From positions 62,001 through 126,000 of the forward strand of contig NZ_JBBHKA010000001.1 in the NCBI RefSeq assembly GCF_037572775.1: a stretch of DNA of 64,000 bases, given 5' to 3'. A program made the position numbers and the translations under genes. This stretch comes from Ramlibacter sp. PS4R-6. GTDB taxonomy: Bacteria > Pseudomonadota > Gammaproteobacteria > Burkholderiales > Burkholderiaceae_C. Below the pieces are notes generated by a model. The model saw nothing but the letters and a program-made list of their open reading frames with translations. It was not told the DNA's origin and did not search any database. Of this stretch, positions 25,001 to 33,479 are shown piece after piece (positions within the stretch are counted from its first letter, which is position 1; every line of letters begins with the position of its first letter).

Positions 25001-26894
25001 GCGCCGCCAGCGCGGCATGCTCGATCTCGCCCGAGAGCTTGCCCTGCAGCTCGAAGTCGTTCAGCGCGATGGCTTCGCCGCCGGCGCCGGTGATGCGCCA
25101 GCTGGCCTCGCCCAGCACGCGCAGGCCCATGTGCTCCAGCATGGGCAGGCTGTCGGAGAGGACCAGCGGCGCACCGAGGCGATAGACCTTCAGGCCGAGC
25201 GCGCCGGGGTCGGCGCCGTCGCGCTCGTACAGCGCGAGGGCAAAAGGCGATTGCGGCGACAGCGACGACAGCTTGCGCACGTCGGGCACTGCCTGCTGCG
25301 CGGTGAAGCGCTCGCGGTAGGCCACCGGGAAGGCCGCCGACCAGCGCTTGAATTGCGCGAGGCCCGCCCCTTCGCCCTCGCCTTCGATCAGCGCGTCGCG
25401 CAGGTCGTCCTCCCAGCGGCGCGCCGCGGCGGCGAGCTGGCGCTCGACCTCGCGCACGTCCACCTGCGGGATCTGGCCCGGGGTCGTGCGCACGGTGATG
25501 TGAATGCGCGCCAGCACCTGCTCGGTGAGCGACACGTCGAAATCCGCGTGCGTGCCGTTGAAGGCGGCCATCAGGATGCGCTGGAACTTGATGCGCAGGT
25601 CGGTCGAGTACGCGTCGCGCGGCACGAACACCAGGCACGACACGAAGCGCTCGAACGGGTCGTTCCACGCGAAGAGGCGCAGGCGCTGGCGCTCGCCCAG
25701 CGACACGATGCCCTGCGCGGTGTCGTACAGGTCTTCTTCCGGGATCTGGAACAGGTCGTCGCGCGGGTACGTCTCCAGCACGTGCACCAGTGCCTTGTGC
25801 AGGTGGCCGCCGGGGGGGAAGCCGGCGCGGTCGATCGCGTGCTGCACCTTGCCGCGCAGCAGCGGGATCTCCGTCACGCGCGAGCTGTAGGCCTGCGACG
25901 TGAACAGGCCGATGAAGCGGTGCTCGCCGATCACCTCGCCGGCGTCGTTGTAGCGCTTGACGCCGACGTAGTCGGTGTAGCCGGCGCGGTGCACGGTGGA
26001 TCGCGTGTTCGACTTGGTGACCACCGCCAGCGGCAGCGTGGCCGCGGCGACGGCGCGCGCCTGCGGCGGCAGCGCCGAGAACGTGGCCGAGGTCTTGTCC
26101 TGCGCGTTCTCGCGCAGCAGGCCCAGGCCGCTGCCGGGCACGACTTTCAGCACGACGTCGGAGCCCTGGCGCACCAGGTCGTGCTGGCGGTAGCCGAGCA
26201 GCGTCATGTGGCCGTCGGCCAGCCACTGCAGGAAGGCACGCGCTTCGTCGACGGCCGCTTCGGGCACGGTGGCCGGCGGGTTCGCGAGTTCGGCGATGGT
26301 CACGCCCAGGCGCGCCAGCATCGGCTTCCAGTCCTGCACCGCGCAGCGCACGTCGCCGAGCACGCGCTGGAGGCCTGCTTCCAGCGCCTCGCGCTGTTCG
26401 TCGTCGACCAGGCGGTCGATCTCGATGTGCATCCACGATTCGCGCGGGGACTGCGGCAGGTCGGTGCGCGTCGCGATGTTCTGCAGCGCGCCATTCGCGT
26501 CGCGCTCGACCGCGAAGATCGGGTGCGCGATCAGGTGCAGCGTCAGGGCCTGGCGGTTGATCTCCAGGCTGGTCGAATCGACCAGGAACGGCATGTCGTC
26601 GTTGACGACCTGGATGACGGAGTGCTTCGAGGTCCAGCCGTCCTGCTCCTGCGAGGGGCTGAAGATGCGCAGCTTCAATTCGCCGCGCTTGCGGCCCGCG
26701 CCCAGCTGCAGGTGCGCGAGCAGCGCGGCCAGCAGGTCCTCGGGCATGCGTTCGACGATGTCGTCGGCGACGCGGCGGAAGTATTCGGGGGCGATGGCCT
26801 GCACCTGTTTCAGGCGCGTGGCGTCGAGGGTGGACGCGGCCAGCGAGAGCACGGCGTCGACCCGGTTGTGCAGGGCCGGGGTGGCGGCATTCAT
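22086..26894 (-). CDS. gdhB: NAD-specific glutamate dehydrogenase, large (about 180 kDa) type
   Basis: 1602 residues, the size of the 1600-residue GDH family. It catalyses NAD-dependent deamination of glutamate to 2-oxoglutarate. The N-terminal half holds ACT-like and helical regulatory parts; the catalytic core begins near 815 with GGKVARGGLRWSDRPDDFRTE and the Lys-rich VGSKGGFVLKK; the Rossmann part has TVVGIGDMSGDVFGNGM near 990 and NAGVDTSDHEVN later. ATG at 26894 gives MNAATPALHNRV; the frame stays open much further upstream but that part is antisense to hemW. Glutamate breakdown complements the ammonia- and amino-acid-yielding pathways in this window. Confidence 0.95.
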   Translation of the reverse strand: MNAATPALHNRVDAVLSLAASTLDATRLKQVQAIAPEYFRRVADDIVERMPEDLLAALLAHLQLGAGRKRGELKLRIFSPSQEQDGWTSKHSVIQVVNDDMPFLVDSTSLEINRQALTLHLIAHPIFAVERDANGALQNIATRTDLPQSPRESWMHIEIDRLVDDEQREALEAGLQRVLGDVRCAVQDWKPMLARLGVTIAELANPPATVPEAAVDEARAFLQWLADGHMTLLGYRQHDLVRQGSDVVLKVVPGSGLGLLRENAQDKTSATFSALPPQARAVAAATLPLAVVTKSNTRSTVHRAGYTDYVGVKRYNDAGEVIGEHRFIGLFTSQAYSSRVTEIPLLRGKVQHAIDRAGFPPGGHLHKALVHVLETYPRDDLFQIPEEDLYDTAQGIVSLGERQRLRLFAWNDPFERFVSCLVFVPRDAYSTDLRIKFQRILMAAFNGTHADFDVSLTEQVLARIHITVRTTPGQIPQVDVREVERQLAAAARRWEDDLRDALIEGEGEGAGLAQFKRWSAAFPVAYRERFTAQQAVPDVRKLSSLSPQSPFALALYERDGADPGALGLKVYRLGAPLVLSDSLPMLEHMGLRVLGEASWRITGAGGEAIALNDFELQGKLSGEIEHAALAALFEEAFARVLRGEVESDDFNRLVLLAGLSAEEVVVLRAYAKYLKQIGFAQSQATIATTLATYPRIARMLVLLFKLRFDPEKRDEQGAASQVRAIEQALEKVSNLTDDRVLRQLLALVQATLRTNYWRTGKGHSGAAGVRRHFLSFKFDSAKIPGLPKPLPLYEIFVYSPRFEGVHLRGGKVARGGLRWSDRPDDFRTEVLGLVKAQMVKNTVIVPVGSKGGFVLKKAPPASDRDAFMAEGIACYQDYLRGLLDLTDNLVGGKVVPPPHVVRADGDDPYLVVAADKGTATFSDYANAVSAEYGHWLGDAFASGGSVGYDHKAMGITARGAWESVKRHFRELGIDTQSTDFTVVGIGDMSGDVFGNGMLLSKHIQLVAAFDHRHIFIDPNPDAAKSFAERERMFKLPRSSWADYDTKLISEGGGIWARSEKSIPLSPQARQVLGIQAAALTPLELISAILKAPVDLLYNGGIGTYVKSTQESNADVGDRANDGLRVNGNQLRAKVVGEGGNLGFTQRGRIEAALAGVRIYTDAIDNSAGVDTSDHEVNIKILLGLVESDGKLTLDQRNALLPTMTDEVAALVLRDNYFQTQALSVGKRIAAATIDEHQRFMRFLEKEGRLDRGIEFLPSDDEIAQRKAKGLGLATPELAVLLAYSKMWLYDELVASDLPEDPWVATALSRYFPKALAQKFAAYVEKHPLKREIIATHVLNSMVNRVGPAFVFQLAEQTGATPANVVRGYLLTRESFGSVPLWQEIEALDNKVPDEAQAQMILEWRRLTTRATTWFLRSRRLADSLEKVVQRLAPSVAALEKRLAPEAANLPKVAAWTSAGVPAKLAQHVGSAERLYSALDVAEISEGAGSSLEVTADVHFGVGERLGLETLRQQIELLPADSHWQSLAKIALADDLADLHRSIALDAAKGGSGSAADKLEGWEKRNPMAFARARRLVGELGELTAPDLAMFSVALRELRNLVD

Positions 26895-27043
26895 GGGTTT
26901 TGTCCCTTCGTTTTGTCTGCGTGTCGGCAACGGACGCTCGTGACATCCACGCCGCGGCAGCCATTCTCGAACCGCGCCCTGCCGGGCGCAAATGCCGGTT
27001 GGGAGAGGGGTCATGCCGAAAATGCATGACCCGGCGGGAACCC

Positions 27044-28234
27044 CTAGAGAAACAGCTGCTGCAGGTCCGACAGGAAGTCGAAGCCGCGCTCGGTCGGCTT
27101 GACGTGCGTGAGGCTGCGTTCGACGAGGCCGCGCTGTTCGGCCTCCTGCAGGGGCCCCTGGATCGCGGTGATCGGCAGGCCCGTGCGCTCCGTGAACAGG
27201 TGCAGCGCGAAGCCCTCGCGCAGGCGCAGCGCATTGAGCATGAACTCGAAGGGCAATTGCTCGCGCGCCACCTCGTCGCTTTGCGCCAGCGCGTTGCCGG
27301 CCAGCGCGTTCTCCATGTACAGGCGCGGGTCGCGGTACTTCACCTGCCGCACGATGCGGTGCGGGAAGCTCAGCTTGCCGTGCGCGCCGGCGCCTATGCC
27401 CAGGTAGTCGCCGAACTCCCAGTAGTTCACGTTGTGCCAGCAGCGGTGGCCCTGCTTGGCGTACGCCGACACCTCGTAGCGGCCATAGCCCGCGGCGGCT
27501 GTCATCTCGGTGATGCGATCGAGCATCGCGTAGGCCAGGTCCTCGTTGGGCACGCGCGGCGGGAACTTGGCGAAGTACGTGTTCGGCTCGATGGTCAGGT
27601 GGTAGACCGACAGGTGCGGCGGCATCAGCGCGATGGCCTGGTTGAGGTCGGCTTCGAGCTGCCCCATCGCCTGCCCCGGCAGCGCGTACATCAGGTCGAC
27701 GTTGAACGTGTCGAACGCCACCTGCGCTTCCTCGATCGCGGCGATGGCCTGCGCGCGGTCGTGCACGCGGCCCAGCGCCTTCAGGTGCGCGTCGTCGAAG
27801 CTTTGCACGCCCACCGACAGGCGCGTCACGCCGGCATCGCGGAACGAGCGGAAGCGGTCCTTCTCGAAGGTGCCGGGATTGGCCTCCAGCGTGATCTCGC
27901 AATCGGGCGCGAGCTTCAGCCGCGCGCGGATGTCCGACAGCAGGCGGTCGATGCCGCGCGGCGAGAAGAGGCTGGGCGTGCCGCCGCCGATGAAGATGCT
28001 GTGCACCTCGCGGCCCCACACCAGCGGCAGCGAGGCTTCGAGGTCGGCGACGAGCGCATCGAGGTAACGCTGCTCGGGCATCTCGCCTTGCACCTCGTGC
28101 GAATTGAAGTCGCAATACGGGCACTTGCGCAGGCACCACGGCAGGTGGACATACAGCGCGAGCGGCGGCTGCGCGCCCAGCGTCAGGGTGCCGGGGCGCA
28201 GGTAGGTCTGGACGAGGTCGGCCGTGGGGGTCAC
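27044..28234 (-). CDS. hemW: radical SAM heme chaperone HemW
   Basis: 396 residues. The radical SAM cluster motif CLRKCPYCDFNSH (Cys34, 38, 41) is followed by FIGGGTPSLFSP, EANPGTFEKDR, RLSVGVQSFDD and the C-terminal HemN-like domain (YWEFGDYLGIGAGAHGK). The HemW-type motif rather than that of oxygen-independent coproporphyrinogen oxidase suggests heme delivery rather than heme synthesis. I chose GTG at 28234, which forms a GTGA overlap with the rdgB stop; a TTG two codons upstream is possible. The rph-rdgB-hemW order is typical of Burkholderiales. Confidence 0.92.
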   Translation of the reverse strand: MTPTADLVQTYLRPGTLTLGAQPPLALYVHLPWCLRKCPYCDFNSHEVQGEMPEQRYLDALVADLEASLPLVWGREVHSIFIGGGTPSLFSPRGIDRLLSDIRARLKLAPDCEITLEANPGTFEKDRFRSFRDAGVTRLSVGVQSFDDAHLKALGRVHDRAQAIAAIEEAQVAFDTFNVDLMYALPGQAMGQLEADLNQAIALMPPHLSVYHLTIEPNTYFAKFPPRVPNEDLAYAMLDRITEMTAAAGYGRYEVSAYAKQGHRCWHNVNYWEFGDYLGIGAGAHGKLSFPHRIVRQVKYRDPRLYMENALAGNALAQSDEVAREQLPFEFMLNALRLREGFALHLFTERTGLPITAIQGPLQEAEQRGLVERSLTHVKPTERGFDFLSDLQQLFL

Positions 28235-28836
28235 AGCCAATTGTCGCGGATGAGCTCCACCATCTGTTTCGCCGCTTTTCCCCGGTGGCTGTTCGCGTTC
28301 TTCACTTCGACCGGCAATTGCGCGAACGTCTTGCCGAACTCGGGGATGAACATCACGGGATCGAAGCCGAAACCGTTGGCGCCGACGGGCTCGCGCGTGA
28401 TCTCGCCAACCGCGCGGCCCACGGCGATGAGGGGCTCCGGATCATCGGCGCTGCGCATCGCCACCAGCGTGCTCACCAGCGCCGCGCGGCGGTTCGCCAC
28501 GTTCGCCATCTGCTCCAGCAGCGCGCGCACGTTGTTCGCGTCGCCCTTCTCGTAGCCGAACTGTGTCGCGTAGTACGCGGTGTCGACACCCGGCAGGCCG
28601 CCGAACGCATCGATGCACAGCCCCGCGTCGTCCGCGATCGCCGGCAGCTGGCCTTCGCGCGCGGCATGGCGCGCCTTGGCCAGCGCGTTCTCGACGAAGG
28701 TGCGGTGCGGCTCGTCGGCCTCGGGGATGCCCAGCTCCTGCTGCGCGACCAGCTGGATGCCCAGCGGCGCGAACATCGCCTGCAGTTCCTTCAGCTTCCC
28801 GGGGTTGTTGGAAGCCAGGATGATCCGCGTGATCAC
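28231..28836 (-). CDS. rdgB: dITP/XTP pyrophosphatase RdgB
   Basis: 201 residues. The Ham1/RdgB signature begins [17 protein letters not shown], with [24 protein letters not shown] and [20 protein letters not shown]. It hydrolyses non-canonical purine triphosphates (dITP, XTP) in the cytosol. Start is GTG at 28836, overlapping the rph stop (GTGA); the 3' end overlaps hemW the same way, so three genes are translationally chained. Confidence 0.95.
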   Translation of the reverse strand: MITRIILASNNPGKLKELQAMFAPLGIQLVAQQELGIPEADEPHRTFVENALAKARHAAREGQLPAIADDAGLCIDAFGGLPGVDTAYYATQFGYEKGDANNVRALLEQMANVANRRAALVSTLVAMRSADDPEPLIAVGRAVGEITREPVGANGFGFDPVMFIPEFGKTFAQLPVEVKNANSHRGKAAKQMVELIRDNWL

Positions 28837-29558
28837 GGCTTCAGCGCGCGCGCCTGCAGTTCGACCAGCTCGCCGATGCCCTTTTCCGCCAGGCGCAGCA
28901 GCTCGTCCATCTCGGTGCGGGTGAACGCCGCGCCCTCGGCGGTGCCTTGCACCTCGACGTAGTGGCCCTTGCCGGTCATCACGACGTTCATGTCGGTGTC
29001 GCAGCCGACGTCCTCGACGTACTCCAGGTCCAGGAGCGGCGTGCCTTCGACGATGCCCACCGAGATCGCGGCGACGGGCGACAGGATGGGCGACGCGGCG
29101 AGCTTGCCCGCGGCCATCAGCTTGGTGACCGCGTCCTGCGCCGCGACGAAGGCGCCGGTGATGGCCGCCGTGCGGGTGCCGCCGTCGGCCTGCAGCACGT
29201 CGCAATCGAGCTGGATGGTGCGCTCGCCCAGCGCCTTCAGGTCGAACACGTTGCGCAGCGAGCGGCCGATCAGGCGCTGGATCTCCTGCGTGCGGCCGCT
29301 TTGCTTGCCGCGCGCCGCCTCGCGGTCGCCGCGGGTGTGCGTGGCGCGCGGCAGCATGCCGTACTCCGCCGTCACCCAGCCCTCGCCGCTGCCGCGCTTG
29401 TGCGGGGGCACCTTCTCTTCCACCGACGCGGTGCAGAGCACCTTGGTGTGGCCGAATTCGATGAGCACCGAGCCTTCGGCGTGGATGGTGTAGCCGCGCG
29501 TGATGCGCACGGGACGAAGCTGGTCGGCGGCGCGGCCGCCCGATCGGAGGTAACTCAT
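28833..29558 (-). CDS. rph: ribonuclease PH
   Basis: 241 residues, full length. Clear family motifs: the N-terminal [47 protein letters not shown], then [19 protein letters not shown] (phosphate and RNA binding), and [20 protein letters not shown]. It trims tRNA 3' ends phosphorolytically. First gene of the rph-rdgB-hemW run, 58 bases downstream of the phosphatase gene, so it may be part of the kinase-phosphatase transcript. Confidence 0.97.
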   Translation of the reverse strand: MSYLRSGGRAADQLRPVRITRGYTIHAEGSVLIEFGHTKVLCTASVEEKVPPHKRGSGEGWVTAEYGMLPRATHTRGDREAARGKQSGRTQEIQRLIGRSLRNVFDLKALGERTIQLDCDVLQADGGTRTAAITGAFVAAQDAVTKLMAAGKLAASPILSPVAAISVGIVEGTPLLDLEYVEDVGCDTDMNVVMTGKGHYVEVQGTAEGAAFTRTEMDELLRLAEKGIGELVELQARALKP

Positions 29559-29616
29559 GAACGAAGGACTCTTGAAGAAGGACGGCGCCGCAAGTGCGGC
29601 GACGTTTTGTGTTGGT

Positions 29617-30531
29617 TCAACTCTTTCGAGCGGCGGACCTGCGGATCGCTTCGTTGATCTCGGCGATGGAGCGCTCGATGGCGGCGTCGTCCAGGTCCTC
29701 GACCTGCGTGTCGAGCACGCCGGCCTGGATGGTGGAGGCGAACACGCCGTCGCTGATGGAATCGGTGGACACGCCGTGCGTGGACTCGAACGCGTCGGGC
29801 GTCTCCCACTCGAAGGCGATCACGGTGACGTTGTCGCTGTGGTCGCCGCCGTTGCGCAGCGCCACCTCGACGAGGTCGGGCACGGCCTCGGCCACGGCTT
29901 TCGTCGACAGGTTCAGCACGATCTCGTTCTCGGGCACCGTGCCCCACAGGCCGTCGGAGCACAGCAGGATCTTGTCGCCCTGCTGCAGCGTGACCGGGCC
30001 CGTCACGTCGAACACCGGCTTGGTCGGCGAGCCCAGGCAGGTGAAGAGGATGTTGCGGTTGATCTTGTCCATGCGCACCACGCCGGCGGGCACCACGCCC
30101 GCCTGCTGCTCGAGGTACGAGTGGTCGCGCGTGCGCGTGAGCAGCTCGCCGTTGCGCACGACGTACAGGCGCGAGTCGCCGCAGTGCACCCAGGTGGCCG
30201 ACGTGCCCTGCACCACGCACGCGACCAGCGTGGTGCGCGGCGTGTCGAGCATGCCCTTCTCGCTGGCGTAGCGGATGATCTGGTGGTGCGCGGCCATCAG
30301 CGCGAGGGAGAGGAACTCCGACACGTCGTTCACGATGGGGCGCGCTTCCTTCTGGAACAGCGCCGAGACGGTCTGCAGCGCGAGCTGCGCGGCGACTTCG
30401 CCCTCCGGGTGGCCGCCCATGCCGTCGGCCAGCACGAACAGGCCCGACTCCCGCGTGTAGCAATAGCCCATGCGGTCTTCGTTCTTCTCGCGGCCCCCGC
30501 GGCGGCTGATCTGGAAGACGGAGAACTTCAC
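29617..30531 (-). CDS. PP2C-type Ser/Thr protein phosphatase
   Basis: 304 residues. Metal-binding motifs are complete: [52 protein letters not shown] and [16 protein letters not shown]-terminal extension of about 60 acidic residues follows the domain. The start is GTG at 30531, directly abutting the stop of the kinase gene, so the two are one transcriptional unit and the phosphatase presumably reverses the kinase. Soluble, no membrane segment. Confidence 0.93.
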   Translation of the reverse strand: MKFSVFQISRRGGREKNEDRMGYCYTRESGLFVLADGMGGHPEGEVAAQLALQTVSALFQKEARPIVNDVSEFLSLALMAAHHQIIRYASEKGMLDTPRTTLVACVVQGTSATWVHCGDSRLYVVRNGELLTRTRDHSYLEQQAGVVPAGVVRMDKINRNILFTCLGSPTKPVFDVTGPVTLQQGDKILLCSDGLWGTVPENEIVLNLSTKAVAEAVPDLVEVALRNGGDHSDNVTVIAFEWETPDAFESTHGVSTDSISDGVFASTIQAGVLDTQVEDLDDAAIERSIAEINEAIRRSAARKS

Positions 30532-31539
30532 TTACTTGGCCTTCGCGCCGAACTTGGTGGCGCGCGTCATGGTCTTCTTGGTATCGGACACCATGTTGTC
30601 GAACTGCAGGCGCATCTTCTCGCCCACGGACAGCTTGGTGTAGCGGCGTTCGCCCTCGCGGCTCAATTCCTTCTGCAGCGCGAAGACCGATTGCGGGCGC
30701 GACAGCGGGTCGAGCGACATGCACCACTCCACCACCTCGATCAGGTTGTCGGAGTAGATGCCGCGCAGGCGGGACAGGGCCAGTGCGAGCCGGTCCTTCT
30801 CGAGCCGTTGGGGCGCGTCGTTGGGGGGGTAGCCCTGCATGCAGGCGTAGATGCACGCGCCGATGGCGTAGATGTCGGTCCACGGCCCCATCGACGAATC
30901 GCGCCGGTACATCTCGGGCGCGGCGAAACCCGGCGTGTACATGGGCCGGATGAAATTGCCTTCCTTCGACAGCACTTCGCGCGCGGCGCCGAAGTCGATC
31001 ATCACCGCCTTGTTGTCGTCGCTGATGAAGATGTTGGCCGGCTTGATGTCCAGGTGCAGCATCTTGTGCTGGTGCACGATGCGCAGGCCGCGCAGGATCT
31101 CGTCGAAGAGCGAGCGGATGGTCGACTCGCGGAAGACCTTCTGCTTCTTCAGCTCGCGCGCGGTGATGATGAAGTCCTGGAGCGTGGCGCCCTCCAGGTA
31201 GTTCATCACCATGTAGACGGTCTCGTTCTCGCGGAAGAAGTTGAGCACGCTCACCACCGAGGCGTGCGAGATCTGCGCGAGCGAGCGGCCTTCCTCGAAG
31301 AAGCTCTTGAGGCCCAGGCGGTAGAGGGAGAGTTTTTCGGGCTGCACCTGCGGCAGCAGCTCGCCGGGGGCTCGGTTGGCGAGCGAGGCGGGCAGGTACT
31401 CCTTGATCGCGACCTGCTGGCCCTCGTTGTCCACGGCCAGGTACACCACGCCGAAGCCGCCCGCGGACAGCTTGCGGACGATCCGGTAGCCGCCGATCAC
31501 GGTATCGGGCGGCAGCGGCGCGGGTTTGACCTTCGACAT
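30532..31539 (-). CDS. Hanks-type Ser/Thr protein kinase
   Basis: 335 residues: kinase domain at about 14-290, then a short basic tail (FDNMVSDTKKTMTRATKFGAKAK). The glycine loop is SAGGFGVVYLAV, the catalytic Lys is Lys46 (VAIKEYLP), the catalytic loop is LHLDIKPANIFI (Asp164, Asn169) and the metal loop is DFGAAREV. The Arg of the usual HRD is Leu, so it is a non-RD kinase, which often means no activation-loop phosphorylation requirement. No membrane helix or PASTA/sensor domain, so it is cytosolic. Paired with the PP2C phosphatase; divergent from yicC. Confidence 0.92.
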   Translation of the reverse strand: MSKVKPAPLPPDTVIGGYRIVRKLSAGGFGVVYLAVDNEGQQVAIKEYLPASLANRAPGELLPQVQPEKLSLYRLGLKSFFEEGRSLAQISHASVVSVLNFFRENETVYMVMNYLEGATLQDFIITARELKKQKVFRESTIRSLFDEILRGLRIVHQHKMLHLDIKPANIFISDDNKAVMIDFGAAREVLSKEGNFIRPMYTPGFAAPEMYRRDSSMGPWTDIYAIGACIYACMQGYPPNDAPQRLEKDRLALALSRLRGIYSDNLIEVVEWCMSLDPLSRPQSVFALQKELSREGERRYTKLSVGEKMRLQFDNMVSDTKKTMTRATKFGAKAK

Positions 31540-31631
31540 GATCCAGAATGTAGGGTCAGGCGGGGCAACCCGTGATCATCGCAATCCCGCAACGGCCAGA
31601 ACGGCCCGATACACCCCACCGAAAGACCTCG

Positions 31632-32534
31632 ATGGCAGTTTACAGCATGACCGGCTACGCCAATGCGCAGGCAAGTGCCGCGCCGGCCGAAACGGGCGCC
31701 GTTGCAACACGCCTGGGGATCGAGGTCCGCACGGTCAACAGCCGCTTCCTCGACCTCGCTTTCCGCCTGTCCGAGGACCTGCGCCAGTACGAGCCGCAAC
31801 TGCGCGAACTCGTCGCGGCGCGAGTCAAGCGCGGCAAGGTGGAAGTGCGCGCCCAGCTGGAGTCGACCGGCGGCGACACCGTGCGCGACCCCAGCCCGCG
31901 CCTGCTGCAAAGGCTGGCCACGCTGCAGGACAGCGTGCGCTCGTGGATGCCCGACGTGCAGCCGCTGTCGGTGGCCGACGTGCTGCGCCTGTCGGGTTCG
32001 GAATCGGCCCCGCCTTCGGACCTGGGCGACCAGGTGCAGGAGCTCGCGAAGCACGCCCTGGACGAACTTTCTGCCGCGCGCGAGCGCGAGGGCGCGCGCC
32101 TGGCCGCCATGCTGCTGTCGCACCTGAAGCAGCTGCGCGAACTCGCCAGGCAGGCCAAGCCGCTCGTGCCGCAGCTGGTGGAGCAGCAGCGCCAGCGCTT
32201 CCTCGAACGCTGGAAGGAGGCGATGGCCGTCGCCGAGGGCACCACGATCCCCGAAGCGGCGCAAGACCGCGCCCTGTCGGAAGCGACGGCCTTCGCGATC
32301 CGCATCGACGTGGCCGAGGAGCTCACGCGCCTGGCCTCGCACATCGAGGAGATCGAAAGCCTGGTCAGGAAGGGCGGCGAGATCGGCAAGCGCCTGGATT
32401 TCCTGATCCAGGAGCTGCACCGCGAGGCCAACACGCTGGGCTCGAAGTCGGCCGTGCTGGAGATGACCCGCATCTCGGTGGACATGAAAGTGCTCATCGA
32501 GCAGATGCGCGAGCAGGTGCAGAACATCGAATAG
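31632..32534 (+). CDS. yicC: YicC family endoribonuclease
   Basis: 300 residues from the ATG at 31632, giving the canonical start MAVYSMTGYANAQ. The C-terminal conserved block is present: RIDVAEELTRLASHIEE, GKRLDFLIQELHREANTLGSKS and the ending KVLIEQMREQVQNIE. YicC proteins are RNases that act with small RNAs in E. coli. Close upstream neighbour of gmk (12-base gap), the usual arrangement. Confidence 0.95.
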   Translation: MAVYSMTGYANAQASAAPAETGAVATRLGIEVRTVNSRFLDLAFRLSEDLRQYEPQLRELVAARVKRGKVEVRAQLESTGGDTVRDPSPRLLQRLATLQDSVRSWMPDVQPLSVADVLRLSGSESAPPSDLGDQVQELAKHALDELSAAREREGARLAAMLLSHLKQLRELARQAKPLVPQLVEQQRQRFLERWKEAMAVAEGTTIPEAAQDRALSEATAFAIRIDVAEELTRLASHIEEIESLVRKGGEIGKRLDFLIQELHREANTLGSKSAVLEMTRISVDMKVLIEQMREQVQNIE

Positions 32535-32546
32535 CGATAATCCGGC

Positions 32547-33167
32547 ATGGACTACCCGGGGAACCTCTTCGTCGTCGCGGCCCCCAGCGGGGCGGGCAAA
32601 TCCAGCCTCGTGAAGGCGCTGCTCGAGCTCGATTCGCACGTCCAGCCCTCCGTTTCGCACACCACGCGCCCGCCGCGCGGCCAGGAAAAGCACGGCCGCG
32701 AGTACTACTTCGTGAGCGGCCCCGACTTCGACCGCATGGTGCTGGACAGCGCCTTCGTCGAATGGGCCAACGTGCACGGCCACCGCTACGGCACCTCCAA
32801 GAAGGCGATCGAGGAGCGCATCGCCCAAGGCGCGGACGTCATCCTGGAGATCGACTTCCAGGGGGCCATGCAGATCAAGCGCATCTTCGAGAACGCCGTG
32901 CTGGTGTTCATCCTGCCGCCCAGCTGGGAGGAGCTGCGCTCGCGCCTGGAGCGCCGGGGCGAGGATTCGCCCGAAACCATCGAGCTCAGGCTGGCCAATG
33001 CCGCTGACGAAATGCAACAGGCAAGGGAATTCGACTTCGTTATAATCAACGAGTTATTTGAGCGTGCGCTCTTTGACCTCAAAGCGATCGTCCACGCCCA
33101 GCGCCTGAAGTTCTCGGCCCAGCGCCGCGCCCGCGCCGAAACGTTCAAGGCCCTCCACATCACCTGA
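32547..33167 (+). CDS. gmk: guanylate kinase
   Basis: 206 residues. P-loop [36 protein letters not shown] (GMP binding), and [15 protein letters not shown]. It phosphorylates GMP to GDP with ATP and so supplies the GTP pool that feeds SpoT-made alarmones. 13 bases separate it from rpoZ. Confidence 0.97.
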   Translation: MDYPGNLFVVAAPSGAGKSSLVKALLELDSHVQPSVSHTTRPPRGQEKHGREYYFVSGPDFDRMVLDSAFVEWANVHGHRYGTSKKAIEERIAQGADVILEIDFQGAMQIKRIFENAVLVFILPPSWEELRSRLERRGEDSPETIELRLANAADEMQQAREFDFVIINELFERALFDLKAIVHAQRLKFSAQRRARAETFKALHIT

Positions 33168-33180
33168 CCGGAAAGTTGAC

Positions 33181-33384
33181 ATGGCCCGCATCACCGTCGA
33201 AGACTGCCTCGATAAGATCCCGAACCGTTTCCAACTGGTGCTGGCCGCGACCTACCGCGCCCGCATGCTGAGCCAGGGCCACGCCCCGAAGATCGAAGCC
33301 AAGAACAAGCCGGGCGTCACCGCCCTGCGCGAAGTGGCCGAGGGCAAGGTGGGCCTGGAGATGTTGAAGAAGGTGCCGGGCTGA
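33181..33384 (+). CDS. rpoZ: RNA polymerase omega subunit
   Basis: 67 residues, normal for betaproteobacteria. [28 protein letters not shown] is the omega signature that wraps the beta' C-terminus. Ends 48 bases before a strong terminator, so it closes the yicC-gmk-rpoZ unit. Confidence 0.97.
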   Translation: MARITVEDCLDKIPNRFQLVLAATYRARMLSQGHAPKIEAKNKPGVTALREVAEGKVGLEMLKKVPG

Positions 33385-33432
33385 GCACAGCGAAAGTGGA
33401 CTTCCCGGCGTAGCCCGGGACTCGCCGCGCAA

Positions 33433-33456
33433 GCACCCTCTTCAGGGTGCTTTTTT
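33433..33456 (+). terminator. Rho-independent terminator after rpoZ
   Basis: Seven-base-pair stem GCACCCT/AGGGTGC with a CTTC loop, followed by six T. It lies 23 bases before the spoT GTG, so spoT probably depends on partial read-through or a promoter that overlaps this hairpin. Confidence 0.93.
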
Positions 33457-33479
33457 ATTGGGCGCGCTACATTAGCGCT

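Noticed and set aside
22086..28139. A single 2017-residue protein joining NAD-GDH with an N-terminal extension
   Set aside because: Codons above 26894 are the off-frame reading of hemW on the same strand. NAD-GDH has a natural start at 26894 and the expected length of about 1600 residues.
29586..29601. A hairpin (CGCCGC/GCGGCG) between the phosphatase gene and rph as a terminator
   Set aside because: Six-base-pair stem without a T-run on the minus strand, so I do not call it; rph may be read from the upstream unit.
33447..33479. An upstream GTG start for spoT
   Set aside because: It lies inside the rpoZ terminator stem and would add a non-conserved hydrophobic leader. GTG at 33480 gives a normal SpoT N-terminus.
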